The position numbers and the translations under genes are program-made. 60,705 bases of DNA from SAR202 cluster bacterium bin16 (lineage in GTDB: Bacteria > Chloroflexota > Dehalococcoidia > Lucifugimonadales > Australimonadaceae): NCBI GenBank assembly GCA_002238425.1, contig MPMJ01000019.1:1-60705 (forward strand), written 5' to 3'. Within the stretch, counting starts at the first letter, position 1; every line of letters starts with the position of its first letter. Under the pieces are notes generated by a model, which did no database searches, had not been told where the DNA came from, and worked only from the letters and a program-made list of their open reading frames with translations. Shown here piece after piece: positions 49,981 to 59,054 of the stretch.

Positions 49981-50196
49981 CTAGAACGGGAACTCGTCGG
50001 GCAGCGCTGACCGAAGCTCGGCGTACTCAGCGTCGCCGGCATACTCTTTGGCGATGCTTTCGAGGCGCTCCACGAGTTCCTCGACCGGCATCCGGAACAC
50101 GCTCGAGACCATACCCGTGGTCTCCTCGAAGTCTCCCCTTCAGTTCCGGTATCAGCCGCGCATCCGCTCCATGAGGTAGCGGTCTTCTTCGCGCAT
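49981..50196 (-). pseudogene. Disrupted small helical gene
   Basis: One frame reads MREEDRYLMERMRG, TGA, YRN, TGA, RGDFEETTGMVSSVFRMPVEE...LRSALPDEFPF. The +1 frame supplies LIPELKGRLRGD between the two TGAs, so two indels would restore a helical protein of about 70 residues. The distal part could be translated alone from the ATG at 50112 (43 residues, GAGGAG upstream). Decay or sequence error are the likely explanations. Confidence 0.4.
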
Positions 50197-50238
50197 GCTC
50201 CCATTGTAGCCGCATCCGCAAGCCCGGCTGCGTGTCTG

Positions 50239-50631
50239 CTACCGTGAGAAGCCCACAGGCTGCGCCGTGATGAGCTCCGTCGATGCGATGGGGCTGCCGT
50301 CGGCCTCCGCTGTCACTGCGAGCCGTGTGAGCACGCGCCACTCCTGGCCCTGCCACCGCACCCGCAGAATCACGAATGCGTTCTCTACGAGTTCACCTGG
50401 AGGCTCATCGAACCTCACAGTGAATTCGAGCCGCACGCTCGCGCCCGATGCCAACGGCGGCTGCTCGCTCAGCGATACCGCCTCCGCCTGGAAACGCCCG
50501 TGGGGCAGCCAGGCTTCCACCATCTCAACGGGCGCGTCCCCCTCGTTCCGCGCCTCGAACGCAACGTCCCACGCGCCCGGCGCGCCGGCGGCGCGGCCGT
50601 TCTGTAGAACACTGATAGATGGGCTGGTCAT
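50239..50631 (-). CDS. Hypothetical beta-rich protein
   Basis: A 130-residue protein starting MTSPSISVLQNGRAAGAPGA, with the alternating pattern of an Ig-like beta sandwich (WDVAFEARNEGDAPVEMVEA, ASVRLEFTVRFDEPPGE, AFVILRVRWQGQEWRVLTRL). No signal peptide. Not recognised as a named family. The ATG at 50631 was preferred to the longer frame as the upstream part is unlike protein. Confidence 0.6.
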   Translation of the reverse strand: MTSPSISVLQNGRAAGAPGAWDVAFEARNEGDAPVEMVEAWLPHGRFQAEAVSLSEQPPLASGASVRLEFTVRFDEPPGELVENAFVILRVRWQGQEWRVLTRLAVTAEADGSPIASTELITAQPVGFSR

Positions 50632-50815
50632 GGCGTCAGGATATATCTCCCGCTGGCGTCCGGTGAGTCGTGTGAAACTGGCGATATTCGTAAGAAATAA
50701 CGGCAATCTCCGTGTGAAACGGCACAGCGATGGCTTTACTTGACCGGTCTACCCCTGCTCGGTAGTATCGCCGAGCGGGATGCGCGTGCAACGCAGCGCG
50801 GGAAGAGGTGAGCGA

Positions 50816-52279
50816 ATGGCGCACGTCGATTACAAGGATCTGAGGGACTATCTGGACGTTCTCGAAGAGAACGGCATGTTGAAGCACATCACCGCGCCGG
50901 TCGACCTCGACTACGAGATCGGAGGTATCGCGGCTCGAAGTCTCGACAAGGGAGGCGACAGCCTGGTGGGGCTGCTCTTCGAAAACATCAACGGCTATCC
51001 CGGCAAGCGAGTGGTGGCGAACATCCTCGCGAAGACGGAACAGCTCGCTCTGGCCATCGGCGCCGAGCCGGACGACATGACGCTCTACGAACGCATCGGG
51101 GAAGCGCGGCAGAGTCCCATCGCTCCGGTGCAGGTGTCGGAAGCGGTCTGCCAGGAAGAGGTCATCACGGAGGAGGACGTGAACCTGCGCGACCTGCCCA
51201 TCCCGTGGTGGCACGAGGGAGATGCCGGGCGCTACATCGGCACGACCGCGGGCGTGACGACGATGGACCCCGAGACCGGCTACATCAACCAGGGGCTCTA
51301 TCGCTGCATGATCCTCGACGACAAGACGTTCTCCCTGCAGGCGCGCGGCGGCCACGAGATCGGCGAGAATCCCACGAAGACCGGCTACGGCGGGCAGTCC
51401 CACATCCTCATGAACGAGGCGAAGGGGAAACCGACGTCCGTCGCGCTGGCCATCGGCATGGACCCGGCGCTCACCTACGCCGCGGGCGCGTTCGTGCATT
51501 CGGACGAGATAGAACACGCGGAGTACGCCTTCGCGGGCGCACTCAAGGGCGAGCCCATCGAGATCGTGAAGTGCCTCAATAGCGACCTGCTCGTCCCTGC
51601 CTACTCCGAGATGATCATCGAGGGCGAGATACTCCCTTACGAACGCATCAACGAGGGACCGCACGGCGAACACCAGGGCTTCTACACGGCGGTGGACAAT
51701 GTTTTCGTCGTGCACGTTAAGTCGATCTCGCACCGCAAGGACGCTATCCACTACGGACTGATATGCCGCCAGCAGGAGGACTACCCCAAGTTCATGTACT
51801 CCGCCGGCATGCGCACCCGTCTCGATCAGATGGGCATCGCAGACTTGCTGGAGGACGTCTGGTGCCCGGACAGCACGGGCGGTGGCTTCGGTGTCGTGGC
51901 CATCATCGCCGCGAAGGCGAAGACACCCGCCGACGTGGCGCGCATCAAGGAAGCGATAACCAATCTCAAGGAAGAGCGCTACCTCGTTCGCAGACCCCGC
52001 TGGACCATCGTCGTTGACGACGACTGCGACGTTCGCGACTGGGCGGAGGTGATGTGGCGGGTCGCGCTCGGCGTCATGCCGGACGCGCACCTGAGCATCA
52101 GCGAACGGAACAACACGATATGGCACGAACCGCTGGAAGTGGAGTTCGACGCAGGCTCGTGCGTGTTCGTCGACGCGACGTTCAAGACGAAGCGCGGGTT
52201 CGACCGTCCCATCAACGCGTTGAGCAAAGACCTGAAGTCCCGCGTTGACGGACGCTGGAAAGAGCTGGGGCTCGACTAG
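50816..52279 (+). CDS. UbiD-family decarboxylase 1
   Basis: A 487-residue prenyl-FMN-dependent (de)carboxylase. DYKDLRDYLDVLEENGMLKH is the usual opening; LPIPWWHEGDAGRYIG, LYRCMILDDKTF and the catalytic segment SEMIIEGEILPYERINEGPH contain the conserved Glu residues. The aromatic or unsaturated acid substrate is unknown. GGAAGAGGTG precedes the ATG. Followed 32 nt later by a paralogue; no UbiX-like prenyltransferase is in the window. Confidence 0.9.
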   Translation: MAHVDYKDLRDYLDVLEENGMLKHITAPVDLDYEIGGIAARSLDKGGDSLVGLLFENINGYPGKRVVANILAKTEQLALAIGAEPDDMTLYERIGEARQSPIAPVQVSEAVCQEEVITEEDVNLRDLPIPWWHEGDAGRYIGTTAGVTTMDPETGYINQGLYRCMILDDKTFSLQARGGHEIGENPTKTGYGGQSHILMNEAKGKPTSVALAIGMDPALTYAAGAFVHSDEIEHAEYAFAGALKGEPIEIVKCLNSDLLVPAYSEMIIEGEILPYERINEGPHGEHQGFYTAVDNVFVVHVKSISHRKDAIHYGLICRQQEDYPKFMYSAGMRTRLDQMGIADLLEDVWCPDSTGGGFGVVAIIAAKAKTPADVARIKEAITNLKEERYLVRRPRWTIVVDDDCDVRDWAEVMWRVALGVMPDAHLSISERNNTIWHEPLEVEFDAGSCVFVDATFKTKRGFDRPINALSKDLKSRVDGRWKELGLD

Positions 52280-52311
52280 AGGCACGCGCACAATACGAAA
52301 GGACAACAGCC

Positions 52312-53790
52312 ATGACGACCGAAGCGGAGATGGGGGTCGCGTACGACGACCTGCGTTCCTATATCGAAGCCTGCCAGGCTATGGACGACTGGCGGCTCAT
52401 CGAGGGCGCGGACTGGGACGCGGAGATTGGGGCGCTGACCGAGGCGGCGGCCGACCGCATACCGGAGCCGCCCATGCTCCTGTTCGACAACATCAAGGGC
52501 TACCCGGAGGGCTACCGCGTCGTCAGCCTCACCGAGTCGTCTTGGAAACGCGCCTGCATCGCGCTTGGCCTGCCGCTGGACCGCCCGAAACTGGAACTGT
52601 TGCGGATGGCGGCCCGGAAGCTGAAGGCCGCGCACGACAACCTCATAGGCCCCAACGAGGTGACGAGTGGCCCGGTGATGGAGAACGTGTTCGAGGGCGA
52701 GCACGTCGATGTCTGGCAGTTGCCCATCCCCCGCTACCACGCCGCGGATGGAGGCCGCTACCTTGGCACTGGCGGCGTACTCATCAACAAGGACCCGGAG
52801 TCTGACTTCGTCAACGTCGGCACCTACCGGATGCAGGCGCACGAGAAAGACCTGCTCGGCCTGTGGATGAGCCCCGGCCAGCAAGGCAGGCAGATATGCC
52901 AGCGCTACTGGGACCAGGGCAAGGCCGCGCCGGTCGTTGCCGCCTACGGGCTGGACCCGCTGACGTTCTCTTCCGGACACATGAAGCTCCCGTGGGGGAA
53001 GAGCGAACTGGACCTTGCCGGCGGCCTGCGCGGGCGTCCCGTGGACGTCATTCCGGGCCCGATCACCGGCCTGCCGATACCGGCCGGAGCGGAGATAGCG
53101 ATCGAGGGCGAGGTGCCGCCCCCCTGGGAGCAGGCTGAGGAAGAAGGGCCGTTCGGCGAGTGGCCGGGCTACTACTCCGGCGGTACGCGCGGCACCGGCG
53201 AAGCCCAGCCCGTCATCCGCATCAAGGCGCTCTACCACCGCAACTCGCCCATCATTCACAACCAGGCGCCCATGTGGCCGGGCGCGGCGAAGTTCGCCAT
53301 ACCGATCGGCGCGGGTCTCCTGTGGGACCAGCTGGAAGCAGCGGGGATACAGGACATCACAGGCGTCTTCTCCTACACCGGCTACCTCGTCGCCATCTCC
53401 ATCAAGCAGCGCTACGCCGGACACGCGAAGCAGACTGCCCATGCAGCCATTTCTGCGGCCTCGGGCGCACGCAACGGGCGGTACGTCGTCATCGTTGACG
53501 AGGACATCGACGTCACGGACCTCAAGGAGGTCATCTGGGCGATGCAGACGCGAGTCGACCCCTACACTGACATCGAGACGATAGACGGGACGTGGAGCAC
53601 GCCGCTCGATCCCCGGATGCCACCGGAGAAGCGAGCGAACGGCGACCACACGAACAGCAGGGCCATCTTCTACGCGGAGCGTCCCTTCCACTGGAAGGAC
53701 GAGTTCCCCTTGGTCAGCCGCACCCCGGCTGACCTGCGCCAGAGCGTGATCGAGAAGTACCGCGACATACTCCCGTTCCCTGGGTACTAG
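52312..53790 (+). CDS. UbiD-family decarboxylase 2
   Basis: A 492-residue paralogue of the preceding gene. VAYDDLRSYIEACQAMDDWR, LPIPRYHAADGGRYLGTGG, and AEIAIEGEVPPPWEQAEEEG with FGEWPGYYSGG match UbiD; the flanking residues differ enough from copy 1 to suggest a different substrate or a hetero-oligomer. GAAAGGACAAC lies before the ATG. The stop is followed by a strong hairpin. Confidence 0.9.
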   Translation: MTTEAEMGVAYDDLRSYIEACQAMDDWRLIEGADWDAEIGALTEAAADRIPEPPMLLFDNIKGYPEGYRVVSLTESSWKRACIALGLPLDRPKLELLRMAARKLKAAHDNLIGPNEVTSGPVMENVFEGEHVDVWQLPIPRYHAADGGRYLGTGGVLINKDPESDFVNVGTYRMQAHEKDLLGLWMSPGQQGRQICQRYWDQGKAAPVVAAYGLDPLTFSSGHMKLPWGKSELDLAGGLRGRPVDVIPGPITGLPIPAGAEIAIEGEVPPPWEQAEEEGPFGEWPGYYSGGTRGTGEAQPVIRIKALYHRNSPIIHNQAPMWPGAAKFAIPIGAGLLWDQLEAAGIQDITGVFSYTGYLVAISIKQRYAGHAKQTAHAAISAASGARNGRYVVIVDEDIDVTDLKEVIWAMQTRVDPYTDIETIDGTWSTPLDPRMPPEKRANGDHTNSRAIFYAERPFHWKDEFPLVSRTPADLRQSVIEKYRDILPFPGY

Positions 53791-53819
53791 CCCCGGCGGA
53801 CGCAGGGTTCACGCATCCT

Positions 53820-53846
53820 GACGGGCGCGGCACAGCCGCGCCCGTC
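53820..53846 (+). terminator. Hairpin after the ubiD pair
   Basis: A perfect 12-bp stem (GACGGGCGCGGC / complement) with the loop ACA, 29 nt after the second ubiD stop, followed by TCTGCT. Likely terminator with a weak T-tract. The following stretch to 54008 contains only the repeat below. Confidence 0.6.
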
Positions 53847-53935
53847 TCTGCTACGACATCGACACCCAGTAGCGCCCCATGCCCCGGTTCGGGATAATGG
53901 GCTATCGCTACCGGCGGTCTGCCTGGATACACCTC

Positions 53936-53955
53936 ATTCCCGCGAAGGCGGGAAT
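53936..53955. repeat. Palindromic intergenic repeat, copy 4
   Basis: ATTCCCGC-GAAG-GCGGGAAT, the same hairpin family as at 3-21, 1727-1746 and 1900-1919. It lies between the ubiD pair and nfo. Confidence 0.7.
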
Positions 53956-54008
53956 CTCGCATCCGGTGTGGGTGGATCAGGTACAGGCCGCTACCGCAGG
54001 AGGGTGCG

Positions 54009-54869
54009 TTGCGCATCGGGGCTCACGTTTCCGGATCAGGCTCGCTCGACAAGGCCATAGACAGGGCGCTGGACATCGGTGCGGAGTGCATCCAGCTCTT
54101 CCCGTCCGCCCCGCAGGGGTGGGGATTCAAGATCCCTGACGAGAAGATCGTTGCCGACTTCAAGCGCAAGGCGTTCGAGCAGGGTATCGGCCCCAACGTC
54201 TTCCACGGCATCTACCTCGTGAGCCTCGGAGCCGATGACCCCGCGCTCGTACAGCGCGGCAAGGCGTCGCTCGTCAAGTACATGAACGTCGCCGGCGACA
54301 TGGGCGTGCAGGGCGTCATCTTCCACCTGAACAGTCACAAGGGGCGCGGCTTCGACGGCGTGTTCGGGCAGGTCATCGAGGGTCTCCGCGAGGTGCTGGC
54401 GCAATCGCCGCCGGACGTGCAACTCATCCTGGAGAACAGTGCGGGGATGGGCAACCACATCGGCTCCAAATTCGCTGAGATCGGAGCGTTCATACGCGAG
54501 CTGGATGACCCGCGGGTGCAGGTCTGCCTCGACACGCAGCACTCCTTCGCCGCAGGCTACGACCTCCGTACCCCTGATGGCGTCGATGCCGTGATGGACG
54601 AATTCGACCGCGACATCGGCGTCGAGCACCTCGTCGCCGTGCACTGCAACGACTCCAAGCCTCCACTGGGCGGCGCACTCGACCGGCATGAGAACATCGG
54701 CGAAGGGCAGATGGGCATCGGCGCATTCGAGTCGATACTCGGCCACTCCGCATTCGCCAACGTGCCCTTCTACCTGGAGGTGCCGGGCTACGAGGGCAAG
54801 GGGCCGGACGAGCCGAACGTGACCACCATGAAGTCGGTGCGGGAACGGGCCGCGCCGGACGCGGGCTGA
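54009..54869 (+). CDS. nfo: Endonuclease IV (AP endonuclease)
   Basis: A 286-residue zinc enzyme that cuts DNA at abasic sites. RIGAHVSGSGSLDKAIDRAL, IFHLNSHKGRG, LILENSAGMGNHIG, VCLDTQHSFAAGYD and VAVHCNDSKPPLGG with DRHENIGEG hold the His/Glu/Asp zinc ligands. TTG start with AGGAGGG 4 nt upstream. Usual length. Confidence 0.93.
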   Translation: MRIGAHVSGSGSLDKAIDRALDIGAECIQLFPSAPQGWGFKIPDEKIVADFKRKAFEQGIGPNVFHGIYLVSLGADDPALVQRGKASLVKYMNVAGDMGVQGVIFHLNSHKGRGFDGVFGQVIEGLREVLAQSPPDVQLILENSAGMGNHIGSKFAEIGAFIRELDDPRVQVCLDTQHSFAAGYDLRTPDGVDAVMDEFDRDIGVEHLVAVHCNDSKPPLGGALDRHENIGEGQMGIGAFESILGHSAFANVPFYLEVPGYEGKGPDEPNVTTMKSVRERAAPDAG

Positions 54870-54875
54870 CCCGCG

Positions 54876-55280
54876 ATGCGCAAGCGGCAGTTCGAGGAAT
54901 TGGTCAGGCGCGCGATCGAGGAGGTGGCGGACGACTGGCCGAACGAGAAGAAGGAAGGGTGGCCCGTCTTCGTGGAGAACCTCCTGAGCAACAACGTCGA
55001 CATCCAGGTGCGCCGCCAGCCGACGAAACGGCAACGCAGGTCGCTGGGACTCAAGCCGGACGAGACGTTACTCGGCCTCTACGAGGGCGTACCGCTCACC
55101 GACCGCGACGGCTACAACATGGTCCTGCCCGACGTCATCACCATCTTCCAGATCCCCATTGAAGAGATGTGCGAAACGGAAGAAGAGGTGATGGAGGAAG
55201 TGCGCAAGACCCTCGTGCACGAGGTCGCGCACCACTTCAGCATCACGGACGTGGAACTCGAAGCCTGGGGCGTGGCGTAG
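54876..55280 (+). CDS. Minimal zinc metallopeptidase family protein
   Basis: A 134-residue protein of the small zincin-like family (DUF1025-type). LVHEVAHHFSITDVELEAWG carries H-E-x-x-H plus a downstream Asp/Glu; the rest (KPDETLLGLYEGVPLTDRDG, LPDVITIFQIPIEE) is typical. A cytoplasmic peptidase activity is assumed from the motif only. Starts 6 nt after nfo. Confidence 0.9.
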   Translation: MRKRQFEELVRRAIEEVADDWPNEKKEGWPVFVENLLSNNVDIQVRRQPTKRQRRSLGLKPDETLLGLYEGVPLTDRDGYNMVLPDVITIFQIPIEEMCETEEEVMEEVRKTLVHEVAHHFSITDVELEAWGVA

Positions 55281-55288
55281 GCGCGCCG

Positions 55289-56350
55289 CTATCGAACATG
55301 AGCAGCGCGTGCTGCTGAGAGCCGCTCCTCGGCGAGGTGGTTCGCCGCCTCAGCCGTCGTGATGCCCTCGGCGTCGGCGATGGCGAGCACCCGCTGCATC
55401 GTGTCGTAGATGGTGGCGGTGTGGGCGCGCGCGCCTTCGCGGTCGTAGGGCTGCCCTATCTCGAAGTAGACGTTCGTCACGCCGCCCGCGTTCGCGATGA
55501 AGTCCGGCGCGTAGACGATGCCGCGCTGCACGAGCCGGTGCGCGTCCTCCGGCGTGGCGAGCTGATTGTTCGCCGCGCCGCAGATCACCTGGCACCGCAA
55601 CCGGGGCAGGGTCGCCTCGTTCAGCGTGCCGCCGAGTGCGCAGGGGGCGAACACGTCGCAGTCTGCGTCGTAGATGGCGTCCGGCGAGACGAGCGACGTG
55701 CGCGGAAGGTCCGCGGCGCGTTGCAGTGCGTCGTCGTGGATGTCGGTCACGATGAGCTCCGCGCCCGCCTCCACGAGGTGCAACGCCAGCGACGACGCGG
55801 CGTTGCCGAAGCCCTGCACGGCGACACGCCGTCCTTCCAGCGAGTCGCTGCCCCACGCCGCCTCGGCGCAGGCGCGCATCGCCTGGAACACGCCGAACCC
55901 GGTCATTCCCGCGGGATTGCCGCTGCCCCCCAACTCCTCCGGCAGACCCACGACGTGCTGCGTCTCCTCGGCTATCCACGCCATGTTCTGCGCATTCGCG
56001 CCCACGTCCTCCGTCGTGACGTAGCGCCCGCCGAGCGATTCCACGAAGCGCCCGTAGGAGCGGAACATCGCCTCCGTCTTGTCGGTACGGGAGTCGGCGA
56101 CGATGAGGCCCTTGCCCCCGCCGAGGTTGAGGCCCGCCGCCGCGGACTTGTAGGTCATCGCGCGGGAGAGGCGCAGGACATCCATGATGGCGTCCTCGTC
56201 CGTGGGATGCGGCCAGATGCGCGTGCCGCCGAGCGCGGGGCCCAGCGTGCGGTCGTGGATGGCGATGAACGCCTTCACACCGTTAGTGGGGTCTGTCCAG
56301 ACGGCCAGTTCTTCGTGCCCGCTCGCCTGCATGTATTCGATGAATTCCAT
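55289..56350 (-). CDS. Leucine/valine-type amino acid dehydrogenase
   Basis: A 353-residue Glu/Leu/Phe/Val dehydrogenase. LGPALGGTRIWPHPTDEDAI, LSRAMTYKSAAAGLNLGGGK (catalytic Lys region), TTEDVGANAQNMAWI and the Rossmann stretch VAVQGFGNAASSLALHLVEA are typical of leucine dehydrogenases. It deaminates branched-chain amino acids to keto acids with NAD. The ATG at 56350 has GGAGGGG about 8 nt upstream. Convergent with the metallopeptidase gene. Confidence 0.9.
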   Translation of the reverse strand: MEFIEYMQASGHEELAVWTDPTNGVKAFIAIHDRTLGPALGGTRIWPHPTDEDAIMDVLRLSRAMTYKSAAAGLNLGGGKGLIVADSRTDKTEAMFRSYGRFVESLGGRYVTTEDVGANAQNMAWIAEETQHVVGLPEELGGSGNPAGMTGFGVFQAMRACAEAAWGSDSLEGRRVAVQGFGNAASSLALHLVEAGAELIVTDIHDDALQRAADLPRTSLVSPDAIYDADCDVFAPCALGGTLNEATLPRLRCQVICGAANNQLATPEDAHRLVQRGIVYAPDFIANAGGVTNVYFEIGQPYDREGARAHTATIYDTMQRVLAIADAEGITTAEAANHLAEERLSAARAAHVR

Positions 56351-56419
56351 GGATTGCACCCCCTCCGGTGCTATGTTAATCGTAGCACTCTCGGCGGATA
56401 CGTGCACTCGTAAGGCGTC

Positions 56420-57415
56420 TCACTCATCGTGTGGTTTCTCGTGCAGGATCCCCTGCCAGCCCTGCATGAGGCCGATGCCCTCGCGGGGCAGCACCACGAT
56501 GGCGAATAGGGTCGTTGGTCCCAGCAGCACGAGGTGCAGGATGAGCCCGAACCCGATCCCCAGCTCGCGCGGCACGTCCCATAGCGCCAGTATCTCTACC
56601 ACCGCGAGTTCGAACGTGCCGACGGCGCCCGGCAGCCCCGGTAAGGACGTCGCGAAGAAGATCGCGCCAAGCGCGACAATGGTCGCCTGGAAGATCGAGA
56701 TCTCGATCCCCATGCCCTGCGCCAGCACCCACGCGCACGGCCCCAGCAGGAGCGAGTAGATGATGGTCAGCGACCCCGTGGTCGCCAGCTCCCGCTTCCG
56801 CCGCATCGCATCGCTTATCGTCTGTTCGTAGGTGAGGATCCCCGGTATCTTTCCGACGAAGGCGATGCGGCGCGCCACCCGCCCCAGATTCAGCAACAGC
56901 ACGAAGAAGACGATGAGTATCGCGCTCAGGTAGATCGCGGGGCCTGCGAAGTCCGCTATCCGCGGTTCGGATACGATCGCCGTGAACGCGAATGCCATCG
57001 TGAACATGATGTCCTGCACGCGCGTCATGACGATGGTCGCTACTACGGTCGCCGCGGGGTGCTTGTCCCGCAGGGTCAGCATCGTCAGCACGGCGGGCTC
57101 GTCCAGCAGGCGCACCGGCGCGAAGTTGTTCAGGCCCAGCGCCGCCATCTCCACGGTGAAGAGCCGCCAGGAGGTGACGCGCTCGGATGTCCACATCAAC
57201 CGCCACCGGTAGGCGCGCAGGAAGCTGGAGAAGAGCATGATCGCGACGGAGGCCGCTACCGCCAGGAGCGACGTCGTCGCCAGTTGCTCCCCCACCTCTC
57301 CCCAGTCGATGCCACGTATCGTGAGGTAGAGGAAGAACCCGCCAAGCGCGAACCCGAACGGGACGAGGAAGCGTGGGCTCCTGATGATGGAGAAGAGCGC
57401 GGAGAGGAAAGCCAT
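56420..57415 (-). CDS. LPG-synthase-TM (UPF0104/AglD-like) membrane protein
   Basis: A 331-residue protein with about eight membrane helices. SSFLRAYRWRLMW after helix 2 and FATSLPGLPGAVGTFELAVV are the marks of the family that includes the flippase half of MprF and AglD. It lacks the soluble aminoacyl-transferase domain. Likely a lipid or lipid-sugar related membrane function; starts 10 nt after the herA stop, probably co-transcribed. Confidence 0.85.
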   Translation of the reverse strand: MAFLSALFSIIRSPRFLVPFGFALGGFFLYLTIRGIDWGEVGEQLATTSLLAVAASVAIMLFSSFLRAYRWRLMWTSERVTSWRLFTVEMAALGLNNFAPVRLLDEPAVLTMLTLRDKHPAATVVATIVMTRVQDIMFTMAFAFTAIVSEPRIADFAGPAIYLSAILIVFFVLLLNLGRVARRIAFVGKIPGILTYEQTISDAMRRKRELATTGSLTIIYSLLLGPCAWVLAQGMGIEISIFQATIVALGAIFFATSLPGLPGAVGTFELAVVEILALWDVPRELGIGFGLILHLVLLGPTTLFAIVVLPREGIGLMQGWQGILHEKPHDE

Positions 57416-57425
57416 GAGCGCGGCC

Positions 57426-59054
57426 TCAGCCGAACAGGTCGCTCCTCGATGGAGTGGAGGCCGTACCCGGCGCCGCGCCGTGGCCCGGCACGCTCATGTC
57501 CGCGTAGAACGCCTCGTCGTAGGCCCGCGTCCGCACGACCACCGGCATCGGCAGCGCGTGCCCGAACATGAGCGACTGCTGCTGCGACTCCAGCCGCGAC
57601 AGCACGGTGCGCAGTTCACGAGCGCCCGGTGCGCCGGTCAGCACCGCGTCGACGTCGCGGTCGTTGTCCAGCTGGCAGACGATGCGCGTGCCCACCTGGC
57701 TCAGCACTTCGCCGTCGATGCCGGACGGACGCTGGTCCACCACGAGCAGCGTGACGCGGTACTTCCGCATCTCCCGCGCGATGGTGCCGAATATCGTCTG
57801 CCCCGCCACGCCGGGGTCGAGGAAGCGGTGCGCCTCCTCGATGGTGATGAGGAGCGGCGTGGGCTGGGGCTTGCCCTCGGCGAGCGCCTTCTCCGTGCGC
57901 TCGCGGTACTCACCGTGGATGCGCCGCGTGATGAGGTTCGCCACCAGCAGGTACGCCGTGATGTTGTCGCCGTAGCTCCCGAACTCCAGCACGACGTGGC
58001 GGTTGTCCTGCAGGTGCTCCAGCACCTGGCGAACGGCGCTGCCGCCCGTTGAATGCTCGGACATGAAACCGAACCGCTGCAGTTGGGAGAGCCTGCGCCG
58101 CAGCGCGCCGAGCGTCCCCGAGTTCTCACCCATCGAATCGGCGAGCGACGCCAGGTCTTCCTGCGAATGGTTCAGGAAATCCAGCAGCCAGTTCCGCCCG
58201 AAGCGGCGCTCCAGCGCATAACACGACTGCACGCCCAGGTCGGTCACGTGGAGCGTGGAGGCGAGCACCGCGACGTCGTCCGGCTCGATCTCGTCGAACC
58301 CGATGACCACGTCGTAGTCCGTTGAGGCGCCCCGGCGCCGCGACGATGCAGGGTCGAGCGTGAAGACGGAGACGCGGCTCCCGAACAGCTGCTTCAGCCC
58401 CTTGGCCGCGTAGCCGGACTCGGACGTGGACTGCCAGCCGTACTCGCTGTGCATGTCGAACACGAGGTTGATGGCCGCGTTGCGCTGCAGGATGCCCGCC
58501 AGCAGGATGCGCGTGAGGAAGCTCTTGCCGGAGCCGCTCTTCCCGAACACGCCGTTGGAGCGCTTCACGAACTCCTCGAGGTTCAGGCAGACGCGCGTGT
58601 CCTCCATGTCCAGCGGGCTGCCTATCCAGATGTGGCGCGCGTCCTCGCTGCCGAAGACGGCGGCCACGTCGTCGTTGGAGGCCCGGTAGGCGTTCGCGAA
58701 GTGTGGCGGCATGGAGCGCGCCGGCTGGGGTCCCTCGTCGCCCGCGGTCATCGTGAGCATCGGCGTCACCGACGCAGTCGAGTAGGCCGTCGTACCTGAG
58801 AGCGCCTCCGCGAGCGCCGTGCCGCCTCCGGTGACCGCCGACGCCATGCGCGGGTCGCTGCTCTCCAGCAGCAGGTCGGTCACGATGCCGAAGAAACGGT
58901 TGAACCGCCCCTGCACGGTGACGAAGGTGCCGACTTTCACGTCCTCCACCGCGCGTGCTGACTCCAGCCGCACGTCGAGCCCGCGAGAGAGCGAGCCCCC
59001 CACGACCGCGCCGATGCGGACAGGGGCTTGAGGTTCCGTGCCGTTCGTGGTCAC
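57426..59054 (-). CDS. HerA-like DNA translocase ATPase
   Basis: A 542-residue hexameric ATPase. An N-terminal HAS-barrel (about 12-75: GAVVGGSLSRGLDVRL, VGTFVTVQGRFNRFFGIV), the Walker A GVFGKSGSGKSFLTRILLAG (about 185-205), and Walker B PTPLLITIEEAHRFLDPGV. HerA proteins move DNA and work with a nuclease (NurA) in repair. The GTG at 59054 overlaps the stop of the preceding gene (GTGA), so the two are coupled. No NurA nuclease is seen here. Confidence 0.88.
   Translation of the reverse strand: MTTNGTEPQAPVRIGAVVGGSLSRGLDVRLESARAVEDVKVGTFVTVQGRFNRFFGIVTDLLLESSDPRMASAVTGGGTALAEALSGTTAYSTASVTPMLTMTAGDEGPQPARSMPPHFANAYRASNDDVAAVFGSEDARHIWIGSPLDMEDTRVCLNLEEFVKRSNGVFGKSGSGKSFLTRILLAGILQRNAAINLVFDMHSEYGWQSTSESGYAAKGLKQLFGSRVSVFTLDPASSRRRGASTDYDVVIGFDEIEPDDVAVLASTLHVTDLGVQSCYALERRFGRNWLLDFLNHSQEDLASLADSMGENSGTLGALRRRLSQLQRFGFMSEHSTGGSAVRQVLEHLQDNRHVVLEFGSYGDNITAYLLVANLITRRIHGEYRERTEKALAEGKPQPTPLLITIEEAHRFLDPGVAGQTIFGTIAREMRKYRVTLLVVDQRPSGIDGEVLSQVGTRIVCQLDNDRDVDAVLTGAPGARELRTVLSRLESQQQSLMFGHALPMPVVVRTRAYDEAFYADMSVPGHGAAPGTASTPSRSDLFG

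Noticed and set aside
50120-50160. Two TGAs in the 49981-50196 frame as recoded codons
   Set aside because: The region between them makes sense only in another frame, which points to indels rather than recoding.
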